Below, piece after piece: positions 33,018-43,003 of a stretch of 64,000 bases of DNA. Numbering within the stretch: position 1 is the first letter of the stretch; each line of letters begins with the position of its first letter. Below the pieces are notes generated by a model. It saw only the letters and a program-made list of their open reading frames with translations, ran no database searches and had not been told where the DNA came from. A program made the translations under genes and the position numbers. Source of the stretch: Palaemon carinicauda (Eukaryota > Arthropoda > Malacostraca > Decapoda > Palaemonidae). Location of the stretch: positions 26,132,654 through 26,196,653 of the forward strand of contig NC_090767.1 in assembly GCF_036898095.1 (NCBI RefSeq). Reading direction: 5' to 3'.

Positions 33018-34638
33018 ATGGCTGAGGCTCTCCTTACCCCTGCACCAATGTTAAGTACCCTAGATTCTGTTTTCATACTCAGTGTTATGGTATTTTACCT
33101 TTTACTCGCGTTTTGCGCGTTGTTTGTTAGTGCAGGCTTCGGCCATGGGCAGCCATTAGCGCGTCACAGCTTGTGTTGTTTTTCCCGTTAGTGTTGGGAT
33201 ATATATATATTATATTTATCGGGTATTCATTTACTACTCATGTTCAAGGTTCAATTGCCCAATTAAGTTTTCATCTGAACCTCTTTTTTAGTTATTATGT
33301 AGCCCCTTTTGGTTCATTTTTGTTAAACATGAGTCGCTTCCGAGTCCCGTTGTTACTTTCAGCTTTAGCGAAGAATAGAGTCCAGACCTGTTTTTGTTTT
33401 TCACATTCTGATGTGTTCTTTTAACTTTACGTTATCATTACCCTGGAAAGGAATTTCCCTTTCTATCCTGGCCGTCATGTCCTCTCTTCTTCGCTAATTC
33501 CACGTTTTTAAGACCTTTGTACTTCAACGGACAGGTCATTTTTGCGCTAGTGTACTAGTGTTTTCTCACTTTGGGTTCTATTTATTTACTAGGATTGAGT
33601 CGAGGTAACCTTAGCGAGAGAGAGGCTGGAGTTTCCCTCTCTGTTCCCTTTTAGCTCAGTTAGCCTAATACACGTAGGCTACTTGGAATTAGATTCCACC
33701 TGCTCTTTAGAGGCTGGTTTCTCCCCCTCTCTCGTTTATAATTATTTATTTATTATTTCTTTGTCTAAGGTTACCCTATCTCCTCCTATTTACTCTAGTT
33801 CAGTTTTGATTATTTTATAGCGTTTGCAGTTCAGTCTTGCTAGAGCCAGTCCTATTATTATCCCTACTTAGGTTAGGATCCCCTATAAGGGACATTCATG
33901 GCCTGCTCTCCAAGCCGCCATCTCCGTTCCCCCTCTTCCCTCAGTCCCTCCCCATCTCCCCCGCTATGGCTTGGGGATAGAGGGGACTGGAACATAGTGT
34001 CTCTTTCCTTATGAGTTTCGCGGAGCCCCACGCCGGAGCTCCGCCGTTGGATCTCCGTCAGCATAGAGGTTTGAGCAGGGAACGCTAGTATTATTTTATG
34101 TCCGTATAATCACCTGTTACTCACCTCCGGTGATCCCCGACGACTGGGAGCTTCTCCCCTCGTCAGGTTTCCCGGTTTTGTTTTGGATACTTGCTCTGGC
34201 CCCGGTATCTTTCTCCGTCCATTCGGTCCTCCCGGAAATGCACGACACTATTGTTTTTAAGTATATCCATTACTATTTATTTTGCGACAGCTTTTACCAC
34301 TCTCTCCGGTCGTCCACCGGATCTCCGGTGTACAACGGAGTAGAAATATGTACCCTAATTTTGAATACTGTACTAGATTTTGTTTTTATGTTTATCTAGC
34401 CAAGCTAGGCTTTACTCCGACGCTCCCCGGACCTCCGGGGCGCAACGGAGGGGAATTTTGAACCCTAATGCCATACCTTTAGTATTCTTAAACTACAGTA
34501 CATTCTCTCCTTTAGGGTGGCGACTAGCTAGAACTAGTCTCCTTTATGCATGTCATGTGTTGCTTGCATACCCATTATCTTAAGTCTAAATATTTTAAAA
34601 AGGAGACGGTGTACTTATAATAAACCTTTATATTACAG
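33018..34638 (+). other. Element 1 leader with possible first gag exon
   Basis: ATG at 33,018 opens a 58-codon frame (MAEALLTPAPMLSTLDS...). The same start, MAEAL, occurs in the fragment at 25,594. The later part turns hydrophobic and probably is not translated as gag. From 33,192 to 34,638 no coding signal is seen. The sequence at 34,622-34,638 (pyrimidine-rich ending TATTACAG) looks like a splice acceptor, so the leader may hold an intron. Confidence 0.5.
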
Positions 34639-34826
34639 AAAGCCCGCTGCGCCTTCAAAGGTTGTCCGGCAGCATTCAGCGACCCGTGGGCCATGATGTT
34701 TGCCGATCGCACGCTCACTGTGCGATTTCCTTCGCCCTGGAGGAGGGCCAAACTCCTTATATGGTTTGGTTCCCGGAGTCATGCTCGCTCTGCTTCGAGA
34801 TGACTTCAATTCTCCTGAATGATGAG
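34639..34826 (+). pseudogene. Element 1 gag exon with Cys/His motif
   Basis: After an acceptor-like TATTACAG the sequence encodes a Cys/His-rich stretch: CAFKGC in one frame, then CRSHAHC and WFPESCSLCFEM in another, so one frameshift lies near 34,680-34,720. The Cys pairs suggest a zinc-binding domain. The second frame ends as LLNDE at 34,826, followed by ATAAG, which looks like a splice donor (GTAAG) with its first base changed. The codon phase there is zero and the next exon also starts in phase zero. Confidence 0.6.
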
Positions 34827-34990
34827 ATAAGATTTGATATAGTCATTCTCATTCAAGTTTCAAATTTCAACTTTACTGAATGATGGATAAAATTGGAAAC
34901 AGTTGTTCATATCCAATTTTCTAATTTATTGATATAAACATAATCTTTTTCCTTTAGTTCGTTCGAATTATATCCTATTCCCTCTTTCAG
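34827..34990 (+). other. Likely spliceosomal intron inside element 1 gag
   Basis: 164 bp, AT-rich, with stops in the gag frame. It starts ATAAG and ends with a pyrimidine tract, TTCCCTCTTTCAG. Open coding sequence begins right after the CAG. Confidence 0.55.
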
Positions 34991-37048
34991 GCGGACGAAG
35001 AAGACCTGAAGACGGCCAAGGCAAGTCTCCGGCAGTGGGTCTCCGGTTTTGGCCGTAACGCCCCCCAAGGTTGCCCTTACGTCTTAGACGGCGACATGGC
35101 ATCTCGCCTATTCCCTGGCTCTCCGTCGGCGGCCGTGGAGAAAGAAGTAGCTGCCCCTATCATCGACGCCATTCGTTCTGCCATGGCCCCACCGTCTGAA
35201 GAACAGCTTTCGTCAGGAAACGTCGCTTCTTTGGACATCCATCTAGAACCGATGGACGAGCAGGTTAGTGGTGCAGAGGATACGGCAGGTTCCTTTTTCT
35301 CTCCAACTCCTTCTTCTTCTTCCTCCTTCCTAGGCTTTGACAAGCCCGCTGCTTCACCTTGGGAAGGATCTCTATCAGTTCGTCCCAAGGTTAAGCCCTT
35401 AAAAGCTTCGAAACCTTCATCTAAGACTTCAAAGCCAACCCCGTCAACATCAACAGCATTGTCTCCGGTCCCTGGGCCGTCGTCTTCGCCTGACCCTTTA
35501 CCAGCTGCCAAGGCTCCTCCTCCTTCTAAAGGACAGAGGAGTAAATCCGCTAGGTCAAAGAAGACGGAGCAAGACAAACAAGACCTCTTTACGGACAATC
35601 TGCTGTCCAGGTTCAGGGAGGTTAGAGCAGAGAATGTATTCTCTTACCCCAAACCCCCCTACTGACTCTCAGTCAGTATCTGCCTTAGTGGCGGAGCAAC
35701 TAAAACCCATTAGGGACATGATCGCAGGACTGCTCCACTCCGGATCTCAAACAGCTCCGGCTGCAGTCCCAGATGCTTCAAAGCTTCCGCCGTTCAACAA
35801 GAACAACCCTTGGCGGTTTGCTCTTCATGCCCCTTATTTAGATGGTACTCTTACCATTGAAGGTCTAGGTACTCGACCCCTATCAGACCTGGAATTTTAC
35901 CCAGAGGATCTCCGGTTTCCCTTCAACGGGTTTGTGCGTTTGACGGAGAACGCTCTGGTCAGAATGGACAAGGTCCCCAAGGAAACAGTCATCTTTCCGA
36001 AAGAACAGGCCCAAGCTGTCTGCTCGTACCTTATCGGACTGGGGCTGTACTAACACCAAGTTGACTCCTCATAAAGGGTCGTATACTATTTTTACGACGC
36101 CCCAGGATATCCGTTCTCCTTTCGCGGATAAGGTTGCGGAGCTAACGCTCCAAGCAGTTCAGGAGGACCTTCCCATGCCAACCATCAAAAAGAGACGGAT
36201 GCTACCTCTCTTCTCATGCCAGCCACTAGGGATTTCTGGCGTGATGCTCCGTCGACCTTCACGGTCAGCAAACTAGATCCGGATTGTGCTTCCTCCTTAT
36301 TTTCAGAGAAGCTACCAAAGTTGCCGGAAAACATGCTTAAATCAGAATACGAAGCAAGATCGAGACTGGCTAGATCCATCAACGCTTTAACATCGTTAGA
36401 GTTGGTGGCTTCCATATACAAAGAGGAACAGATCTTCAAAGTATTGGCGAAAATCTGTTACAGTCCTTTCAACTGGACCTCCATGATTTCTCTTCAGCAA
36501 GGAAAAACTACAGGAAATATGTCCTGGCAGAAGCGTCTATTAGGCACGAACCTAACAGACTGATTAGGGCTTCCTGTTGGGGTAAAAACCTTTTCCCTCA
36601 GGAAGAAGTGGACAAGGTGCTTCAAGAGGCCGCCAGAGCTAATCAGAACCTCCGGGTGCGCTGGGGTCTATCTTCTAAGCGTAAATTGGACCCGGCGATG
36701 AAGCACCAAAACCCTAAGAAGAAACAGAAATTCTTTACCTCTTACAAAGCTGCTCGTGGTCAACAACGTATCCCTCTAGTCCAGACGTCAACTCCCTCAA
36801 CGTCGAGAGCAGCTCCGCCCCAACAGTTTATGATCGTCCCCGCACCTCAAGGTGGACAATCATCCTCCACTGCAACGTGGATGTCCTCCCCAGCCTTCAA
36901 TCCGGCTTACGAGTCTACCAGGGCCTTTCGAGGATACCCTAAACAGTCCGGCGGTAACAGGGCTCGAGGCCAGTCCCGCCAGCGCGGCGGTGCTAGATCC
37001 AGAGGCACAACAGGAGGTAGAGGGTTCAAACCAACCCACAACCAGTGA
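34991..37048 (+). pseudogene. gag: Element 1 gag main part, frameshifted
   Basis: The frame is open from the acceptor at 34,991 (ADEEDLKTAKASLRQWVSGF), through the ATG at 35,096, to 35,665. It then shifts at least four times (pieces at 35,634-36,053, 36,061-36,276, 36,216-36,563, 36,608-37,048). The order is a Ser/Pro/Lys-rich linker, a capsid-like middle part (LPPFNKNNPWRFALHAPYLD), a helical part (SRLARSINALTSLELVASIY), and an Arg/Gly-rich tail (RARGQSRQRGGARSRG) fit to bind RNA. Gag packages the RNA. With this many shifts it is dead. Its end overlaps the RT frame by about 200 nt. Confidence 0.8.
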
Positions 37049-38873
37049 GACGGACCGGGTAGGAGGGAGATTGTACCGGTTTCGAGACCAATGGACCTTC
37101 AGCCCTTGGGCGCACAGCATTGTTTCCAAAGGTCTGGGCTGGAAGTGGAAAAAGGGGTCTCCACCTCTGCCAGTGAACTTCTTTCAGACTCCCACCCCAG
37201 TTCTGCAAGAATACACCAAAGATCTCCTACAGAAAAATGCTATAAAGAGAGTAAGAAAACTAAAATTTCAGGGACGTCTGTTTACTGTCCCAAAGAAGAA
37301 TTCTTCCACACTGAGAGTAATTCTGGACCTGTCCAAACTGAATTCCTACATTCTTTGCGACAGGTTCCGTATGCTGACTGTCTCTCAGGTACGGACCTTA
37401 CTTCCCCGTGGGGCCGTCACCACCTCTATAGATCTTACCGACGCCTACTATCATGTTCCAGTAGCGAGAAACTTCTCTCCCTACCTAGGCTTCCGGCTAG
37501 GCAGGAAATCCTACGCATTCAAAGTGATGCCCTTCGGCCTCAACATTGCTCTCAGGATATTGGGGGAGACAATATTGCAACAACTCAGGAACCAAGGAAT
37601 AATGTTGGTAGCCTACTTGGACGATTGGCTCATTTGGGCAAATACAGTCCAAGAATGTCGCGAAGCGACATCCAAAGTGATCCGGTTACTTCAAAACCTA
37701 GGTTTTCAGGTGAATCTGAAGAAATCCCGGCTACTCCCAGCAAGTCAGTTCGAATGGCTGGGTATTCGTTGGGACCTAATAGATCACAAACTATCCCTTC
37801 CTTCCAAGAAAGTCAAGGAGATAGCATCAATGACAAAACGGTTTATCAAAAACAAAGAGATAACAAAGCGATCTTTAGAGAGAATCCTCGGCTTACTACA
37901 ATTTGCCTCAGTAACAGACGTCCTCCTAAAAGCCAAACTCAAGGACATCAACCGAGTTTGGAGGAAGAGAGCAAAAATACATTTAAGAGACAAAGTCTCA
38001 ACGATCCCCTCTGTACTAATAAAGAGACTTCTTCCATGGTCGGACCCAAAGAATCTGGCCAAATCAGTTCCTCTGCAGTTTCCCCCACCCCAAGTGACGA
38101 TTCATACAGACGCGTCACTCAGTGGTTGGGGGGGTTACTCCCAACACCAGATGTTTCAGGGGTCCTGGTCCCTCGTTATGAAACAATTTCATATAAATGT
38201 GTTGGAAGCAATGGCAGTACTCCTAACCTTGAAACGGTTGTCTCATCACAAGACAAGTCAAGTGAGGATAGTCTCAGACAATTCAGTGTTAGTCCACTGC
38301 ATAAACAGAGGATCCAAATCACACAATCTGAATCAGGTTCTGGTAATGATTTTCACCTTGGCAGCAAAAAGAAATTGGTTCCTGTCAGCTACGCACCTGG
38401 CAGGAGTAAAAAATGTTATAGTGGATGCCTTATCCAGAACCACACCACTAGAATCGGAATGGTCCCTAGACATGAATTCGTTCCGGTGGATATCCAGACT
38501 AGTGCCGGATCTCCAGGTAGACCTGTTTGTGACAAGCTTCAATCACAAACTCCCTTGCTACATAGCCCCCAACCTGGACCCTCAGGCCTTTGCCATGGAC
38601 GCATTAACTCTAGACTGGAACCTCTGGCAGAAGATTTATCTGTTCCCTCCAGTAAATCTTCTGATGAAGGTATTACACAAACTACGATCTTTCAAAGGAA
38701 CAGTAGCGTTAGTAACACCCAACTGGCCCAAAAGCAACTGGTTTCCGCTCCTATTAGAGCTGAAACTCCGTCCCAAACGGATCCCACACCCGAAATTGAC
38801 ACAGGTAGTCCAAACACAGACTGTGTCCGCTTCCTCAAGAATAGTCCAAACCCTAACTTTGTGGACTTCATGA
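36852..38873 (+). CDS. Element 1 RT - RNase H (intact frame)
   Basis: A frame of 673 codons that copies the RNA. The RT core runs from about residue 70: GRLFTVPKK, LRVILDLSKLNSYIL, TSIDLTDAYYHVPVA, MPFGLNIALRILGE, and the catalytic AYLDDWLIW at about residue 257. RNase H follows with HTDASLSGWGGY, HINVLEAMAVLLTLK and SDNSVLVHCINRG, ending AGVKNVIVDALSR. The DIRS-typical extension comes next (DLQVDLFVTSF, then IYLFPPVNLLMKVLHKLRS). The first 60 codons overlap gag and may not be translated. The frame is overlapped by another long frame (37,091-39,106) that leads into the recombinase. Confidence 0.92.
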   Translation: MDNHPPLQRGCPPQPSIRLTSLPGPFEDTLNSPAVTGLEASPASAAVLDPEAQQEVEGSNQPTTSETDRVGGRLYRFRDQWTFSPWAHSIVSKGLGWKWKKGSPPLPVNFFQTPTPVLQEYTKDLLQKNAIKRVRKLKFQGRLFTVPKKNSSTLRVILDLSKLNSYILCDRFRMLTVSQVRTLLPRGAVTTSIDLTDAYYHVPVARNFSPYLGFRLGRKSYAFKVMPFGLNIALRILGETILQQLRNQGIMLVAYLDDWLIWANTVQECREATSKVIRLLQNLGFQVNLKKSRLLPASQFEWLGIRWDLIDHKLSLPSKKVKEIASMTKRFIKNKEITKRSLERILGLLQFASVTDVLLKAKLKDINRVWRKRAKIHLRDKVSTIPSVLIKRLLPWSDPKNLAKSVPLQFPPPQVTIHTDASLSGWGGYSQHQMFQGSWSLVMKQFHINVLEAMAVLLTLKRLSHHKTSQVRIVSDNSVLVHCINRGSKSHNLNQVLVMIFTLAAKRNWFLSATHLAGVKNVIVDALSRTTPLESEWSLDMNSFRWISRLVPDLQVDLFVTSFNHKLPCYIAPNLDPQAFAMDALTLDWNLWQKIYLFPPVNLLMKVLHKLRSFKGTVALVTPNWPKSNWFPLLLELKLRPKRIPHPKLTQVVQTQTVSASSRIVQTLTLWTS

Positions 38874-39833
38874 AATTTGCAGCTCATAAAGATGCAAATA
38901 TCGATCCGGACAATGTCCTATTCATTGAATCTGACAAAAAGGACTCAACTCTTAGGCAATATGATTCGGCTGTTAAGAAATTAGCGGACTTTTTAAAGAA
39001 TTCAGACATTCTTCAGATGACCCCAAATTTGGCCATTTCATTTTTCAGAACTCTGTTCGAAAAAGGTCTAGCCGCTAGTACTATCACTACGATTAAGTCA
39101 GCCTGAAAAGATTTTTCAGGTTGGCTTCAAGTTTAATTTAGCAGATTCTTATTTTTCATCTATCCCTGAAGCTTGTGCTCGGCTTAGACCTTCTATCCGT
39201 CCACAAAGGGTCTCATGGTTTCTAAACGATGTTTTGAAACTGGCATCAACTACCAATAATGAATCCTGCTCGTACATTTCTTTACTTAGAAAAACCCTAT
39301 TTCTTACAGCCATGGCCTCAGGTGCCAGAATTTCAGAATTAGCAGCTCTCTCCCATAACCCTGAGAACCTAGATTTCCTCCCGTCAGGAGAAGTACTGCT
39401 CTCCCTGGATAGAGGTTTCCTAGCTAAAAATGAAGACCCTCAAAACAGATGGTCCCCTTGGAAGATTATTCCCCTTCCACAAGATAGTTCGCTATGTCCA
39501 GTAGTGACTCTTAGGGCCTTTTTAGCTAGATCCGCCACACGTTCCTCCGGTCCCTTGTTTATTAGAGAGCAGGGAGGTACTATCTCCATTCAAGGTATTA
39601 GACAGTAAATACTTTACTTCATCAAACAGGCTAACCCGGAATCCTTTCCTCATGCACACGATATCCGGGCAGTAGCCACTTCAATTAATTATTTCCAGAA
39701 CATGAATTTTGATGATCTTAAAAAGTATACAGGTTGGAAATCTCCTATGGTCTTTAAACGCCACTATCTAAAAAACATACAGGCCCTAAAATTTTCTACT
39801 ATAGCAGCTGGGAGTCTCATCTCACCAGATTAA
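37091..39833 (+). pseudogene. Element 1 tyrosine recombinase, overlapping RT
   Basis: Joins the circular cDNA to the genome. A 671-codon frame (37,091-39,106), in the -1 frame relative to RT, runs under the whole RT gene and becomes recombinase at its end (DSTLRQYDSAVKKLADFLKN). Over RT it is Ser/Pro/Gln/Arg-rich with no fold visible. A frameshift at about 39,105 and a TAA at 39,606-39,608 break the rest. The catalytic motifs remain: ASGARISELAAL (Arg), AHDIRAVATS (His-x-x-Arg), YTGWKSP, and FKRHYLKN (Tyr). It ends at 39,831-39,833. Such overlap is known for Dictyostelium DIRS-1. Confidence 0.85.
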
Positions 39834-40324
39834 AATTTCCTCTTAATTTTCATTTTTCGTCCATCATCCTCTCCTTCTCCCTTCTACCTGCCCCTCTCAC
39901 CACGATGCCTCTCACCTCGGTGGCACAGATGCAGCTACCCTGCATCATTCTCTTTTGGAACGTCATTCCTAAATTATGTTCATCCTTTTGTTAACTTTTG
40001 TTTTTTTATACAGTGTATATAATATTTTTCAAGCATACTTTCACGTGTTTACAGTTATATTTTCAAATTACCTAGTGTTAAGTTGTGCGGAACCCTGTTC
40101 CACTTTGCTTTAGTGAATCTTTATTCACGTATTCAGTGTATATACTATTTTTTCAAGCATACTTACACATGTTTACAGCTTATATTTTCATATTCCTAGT
40201 GTTAAGATGTGCGGAACCCTGTTCCAATTTTTATTTAGTAAATCTGTTTACACGTTTTTATGGGTTTTTTCCTTTTACCTTTATTAATTGTTTTGTTTGA
40301 GCTTGGAAGGCATTCTCTTGTATC
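39834..40324 (+). other. Element 1 3' non-coding region
   Basis: AT-rich, with a pair of direct repeats of about 120 bp (near 39,985-40,105 and 40,105-40,225) sharing CAGTGTATATA, TTTTCAAGCATACTT and GTGCGGAACCCTGTTCCA. Confidence 0.7.
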
Positions 40325-40420
40325 TTTTCACCGGCGAACATAGGTCAACCCAGAAAAGGGATTTTGACGAAGGAAAAATCTATTTCTGGGGAGAGACCTG
40401 TGTCGCCCGGTGAAACCCTT
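40325..40420 (+). repeat. Element 1 internal complementary region
   Basis: Positions 40,325-40,352 are the reverse complement of the left end (TTCTGGGTCGACCTGTG...); 40,353-40,420 are the reverse complement of the right end (...AGACCTGTGTCGCC). So the complements of the two ends stand side by side, as in DIRS-1, where they serve as template to complete and circularise the cDNA. Confidence 0.88.
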
Positions 40421-40470
40421 CCCTGTTTGTTCCCACCCCGTTCCTTCCAAGCCCTGGTTGGATTACATAC

Positions 40471-40809
40471 AGAAGGATGTCAGGTGGTGCTGGTGTCGGG
40501 CGTCGGTGGGATGATCCAGGTTGGTGCGGTGGAGACCGCTGTAACGGCACACCCTTCTTGAATACATTGACGAAGGAATTATCTAAATGGAAGACGACCT
40601 GTGAATAGTGGTTATCACACGGCCTTTCTTTATACACGACGCCCTAAAGGGTGCTCACGCGAGGGTAGTAACCTCTGCATTCCAATGCTTTATCTTTCTC
40701 TGGTATATTTGGAATATATTTATATCAGAAAAGTGACAAGAAGGACCTTTTCACCTGGCGACACAGGTCTCTCCCCCAGAAACAGATTTTTCCTTCGTCA
40801 AAATCCCTT
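40471..40809 (-). repeat. Element 1 right inverted terminal repeat
   Basis: Inverted partner of 32,651-32,945, ending TTCGTCAAAATCCCTT at 40,809. Beyond that point DNA of element 2 resumes. Confidence 0.9.
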
Positions 40810-40964
40810 AATTTCTAACGAGGGTTTACTACCCACACCGCTAGTTAGCGGGGGGTAGGGAGGGTAGCTTACTACCGCTCCCCCTCACACACACCTGTGC
40901 TTGAGCTCACTTTGCTTGGAGGAAGGACTTCAAGGGGGATAGGGCTGGCGGGCAAGTTTGGTTA

Positions 40965-41062
40965 AATAGCTAAGGTTTGTATAGTTAGGAAAAATACAAA
41001 TTATCTACGAATTTGTCATTTGTTCCGTAACTGGAATACAAACCACACTATTTAATAGGGGT
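40965..41062 (-). repeat. Element 2 internal complementary region
   Basis: AAATAGCTAAGGTTTGTATA through GAATTTGTCA is the inverted copy of the right end at 32,554. The following TGTTCCGTAACTGGAATACA is the inverted copy of the left end at 47,790-47,812. The layout is the same as in element 1. Confidence 0.82.
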
Positions 41063-41550
41063 GACTCACCCATTAGGAAGGGTGAACGTCCAACCCAGTC
41101 TGGCATTTTGGCTTTACCCGGGGGCTCGTTATTCGAGTGTATAAGCACCCAAGAAATAAAGAGCCCCTGCACCTCGCTAGAACCTTGTTACGCAAGGACT
41201 GCGGCCTACGCAAGCTGTGTGTGAAGGTATGAAGAAGTGTGACTTGTCCTAGGAAGTTGTTCTGAAGTTCTTTAGAAGGAAACTTGTAGACTAGGACTTT
41301 CCCAATACCACCTCGTCAGGGTATGGGGGACGTAACAGTATTAACTTAATACTAGGAACACAAGGGAGCATGGTTTACCTGCAGTGGTTTGAGGTCAGCT
41401 ATGCAGAGAACCCAGGATGCTGCCTTCCCCAAGAGAGGGGATGATGAAGAAAAGAATAAGGGCCAGTCAAACATTTTCATTCATGCAGACTAAAACCAGG
41501 TAACATTGCCCTCAACCTTCTGCTACTTGTCCAATAAGGAGCTTGAGGTT

Positions 41551-43003
41551 TTAAACCAGCTGTTGTGCAGCCACCACAGGGCCGATAGAGAACGTATCGA
41601 GCCTCCTGTGGGTCACGTCTTGCAGGTAGTGGGCTGTGAACGTTGTTTGACGCTTCCACACCCCCGCTTGCAGGACCTGCTTCACAGAGAAATTTCTTTT
41701 GAAGGCCAGGGACGTAGCTATGCCCCTGACATCATGTGCTCTAGGGCGACGTGACGGAGGAGGATCTGGATTCAAGGCCAGATCAATGACCCTACGAATC
41801 CAAGCAGAGATGGTGTTCTTGGTGACCCTCCTCTTAGTCCTTCCTGTGCTGACGAATAGAGCTGGCACATGAGGATGGACTGCAGCTGTTCTTTTGAGGT
41901 AGAGCCTCAAACTCCTTACTGGGCATAGTAAGAGATGGTCTGGGTCATCTGTTACAGAGCGGAGACTAGAAATCCGGAAGGAGTCGAATCGAGGAACCGC
42001 TACTCCAGGATTCTGAGTCTTAGTAATAAACTCAGGGACGAAGCTGAACATTACCTCCCTCCCATCCCCTTGAATGGGCAATGTCATACGAGAGACCATG
42101 AAGTTCGCTGACTCGCTTGGCCGAAGCCAAAGCTAGCAGGAACACTGTCTTCCAGGTTAGGCGGCGATCTGATGCCTGGCGTAATGGTTCATAGGGAGGT
42201 CTCTAAAGAGACCTGAGAACTCGAACCACGTTCCAAGGGGGAGGTCTCACTTCCGACTGAGGGCAGGTAAGTTCATAACTACGTATGAGTAGAGAAAGTT
42301 CTAGCAATGAAGAAATGTCCATTCCTTTCAGCCTGAAGGCTAGACTTAAGGCTGAGCGATAGCCTTTCACTGCCGAGACTGAAAGGCGCATTTCTTTAAG
42401 CAAATATACGAGGAACTCCGCTATTGTTGGAATAGTGGCATCAAGTGGAGAGATACCCCTTCCACGACACCAATCACAGAAGACTTTCCACTTTGCCTGG
42501 TAGACTGCTGAAGATGACTTTCGCAGGTGTCCAGACATCCTGACAGCAACTTGCTGCGAAAATCCTCTCTCAGAGAGGAGATGCTGGACAGTCTCCAGAC
42601 GTGAAGTCGTAGTGAAGCTACGGCTTTGTGGAAGATCTTGGCATGTGGTTGCTTGAGAAGATTGTGTCGTGGAGGGAGCTCTCTTGGTAGCTCCGTTAGG
42701 AGTTGCAGAAGGTCCGGGAACCATTCCGCGTGATGCCATAGCGAAGCTATGAGGGTCATTGAAAGATTGACCGATGTTCTGGTCTTGTTGAGTACCCTCC
42801 TCATCAGACTGAACGGGGGAAAGGCATAAACATCTATGTTGTCCCACCGTTGCTGGAAAGCATCTTGCCAGAGAGCTTTGGGGTCTGGGACTGGGGAGCA
42901 GTACAGCGGGAGCCTGAAGTTCAGGGCCGTTGCAAACAGATCCACAGTCGGAGAACCTCACAAAGTCAGGACTTTGTTGGCTACTAGATGATCCAAAGGC
43001 CAC
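41551..43003 (-). pseudogene. Element 2 tyrosine recombinase, broken
   Basis: Minus strand. The frame 43,003-42,203 starts under the RNase H extension (in the -1 frame relative to it) and becomes the N-terminal recombinase: KSSSAVYQAKWKVFCDWCRG, then LKEMRLSVSAVKGYRSALSL. It stops at about 42,203. The catalytic part continues at 42,180-42,100 in shifted form (SAKRVSELHG with the Arg) and at 42,099-41,551 with AHDVRGIATSLAF (His-x-x-Arg) and TFTAHYLQDV (Tyr). At least two lesions inactivate it. The sequence is closely similar to the recombinase of element 4. Confidence 0.83.

Larger units (their letters stand above)
32651..40809 (+). mobile_element. DIRS element 1 (plus), full structure
   Basis: An 8.16-kb DIRS-like retrotransposon. 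Inverted terminal repeats lie at 32,651-32,945 and 40,471-40,809, and an internal complementary region at 40,325-40,420. Gag, RT-RNase H and tyrosine recombinase follow in the usual order. No target duplication is seen, as expected for recombinase-driven insertion. Its boundaries are set by the empty counterpart at 54,100, where GAGCCATTAG runs on uninterrupted into AACGAGGG. RT is intact; gag and recombinase are broken. Confidence 0.92.

Noticed and set aside
33645..33685. TAGCTCAGTTAGCCTAATAC, which resembles a tRNA D-arm
   Set aside because: No matching acceptor stem, anticodon arm or T-arm could be found around it.
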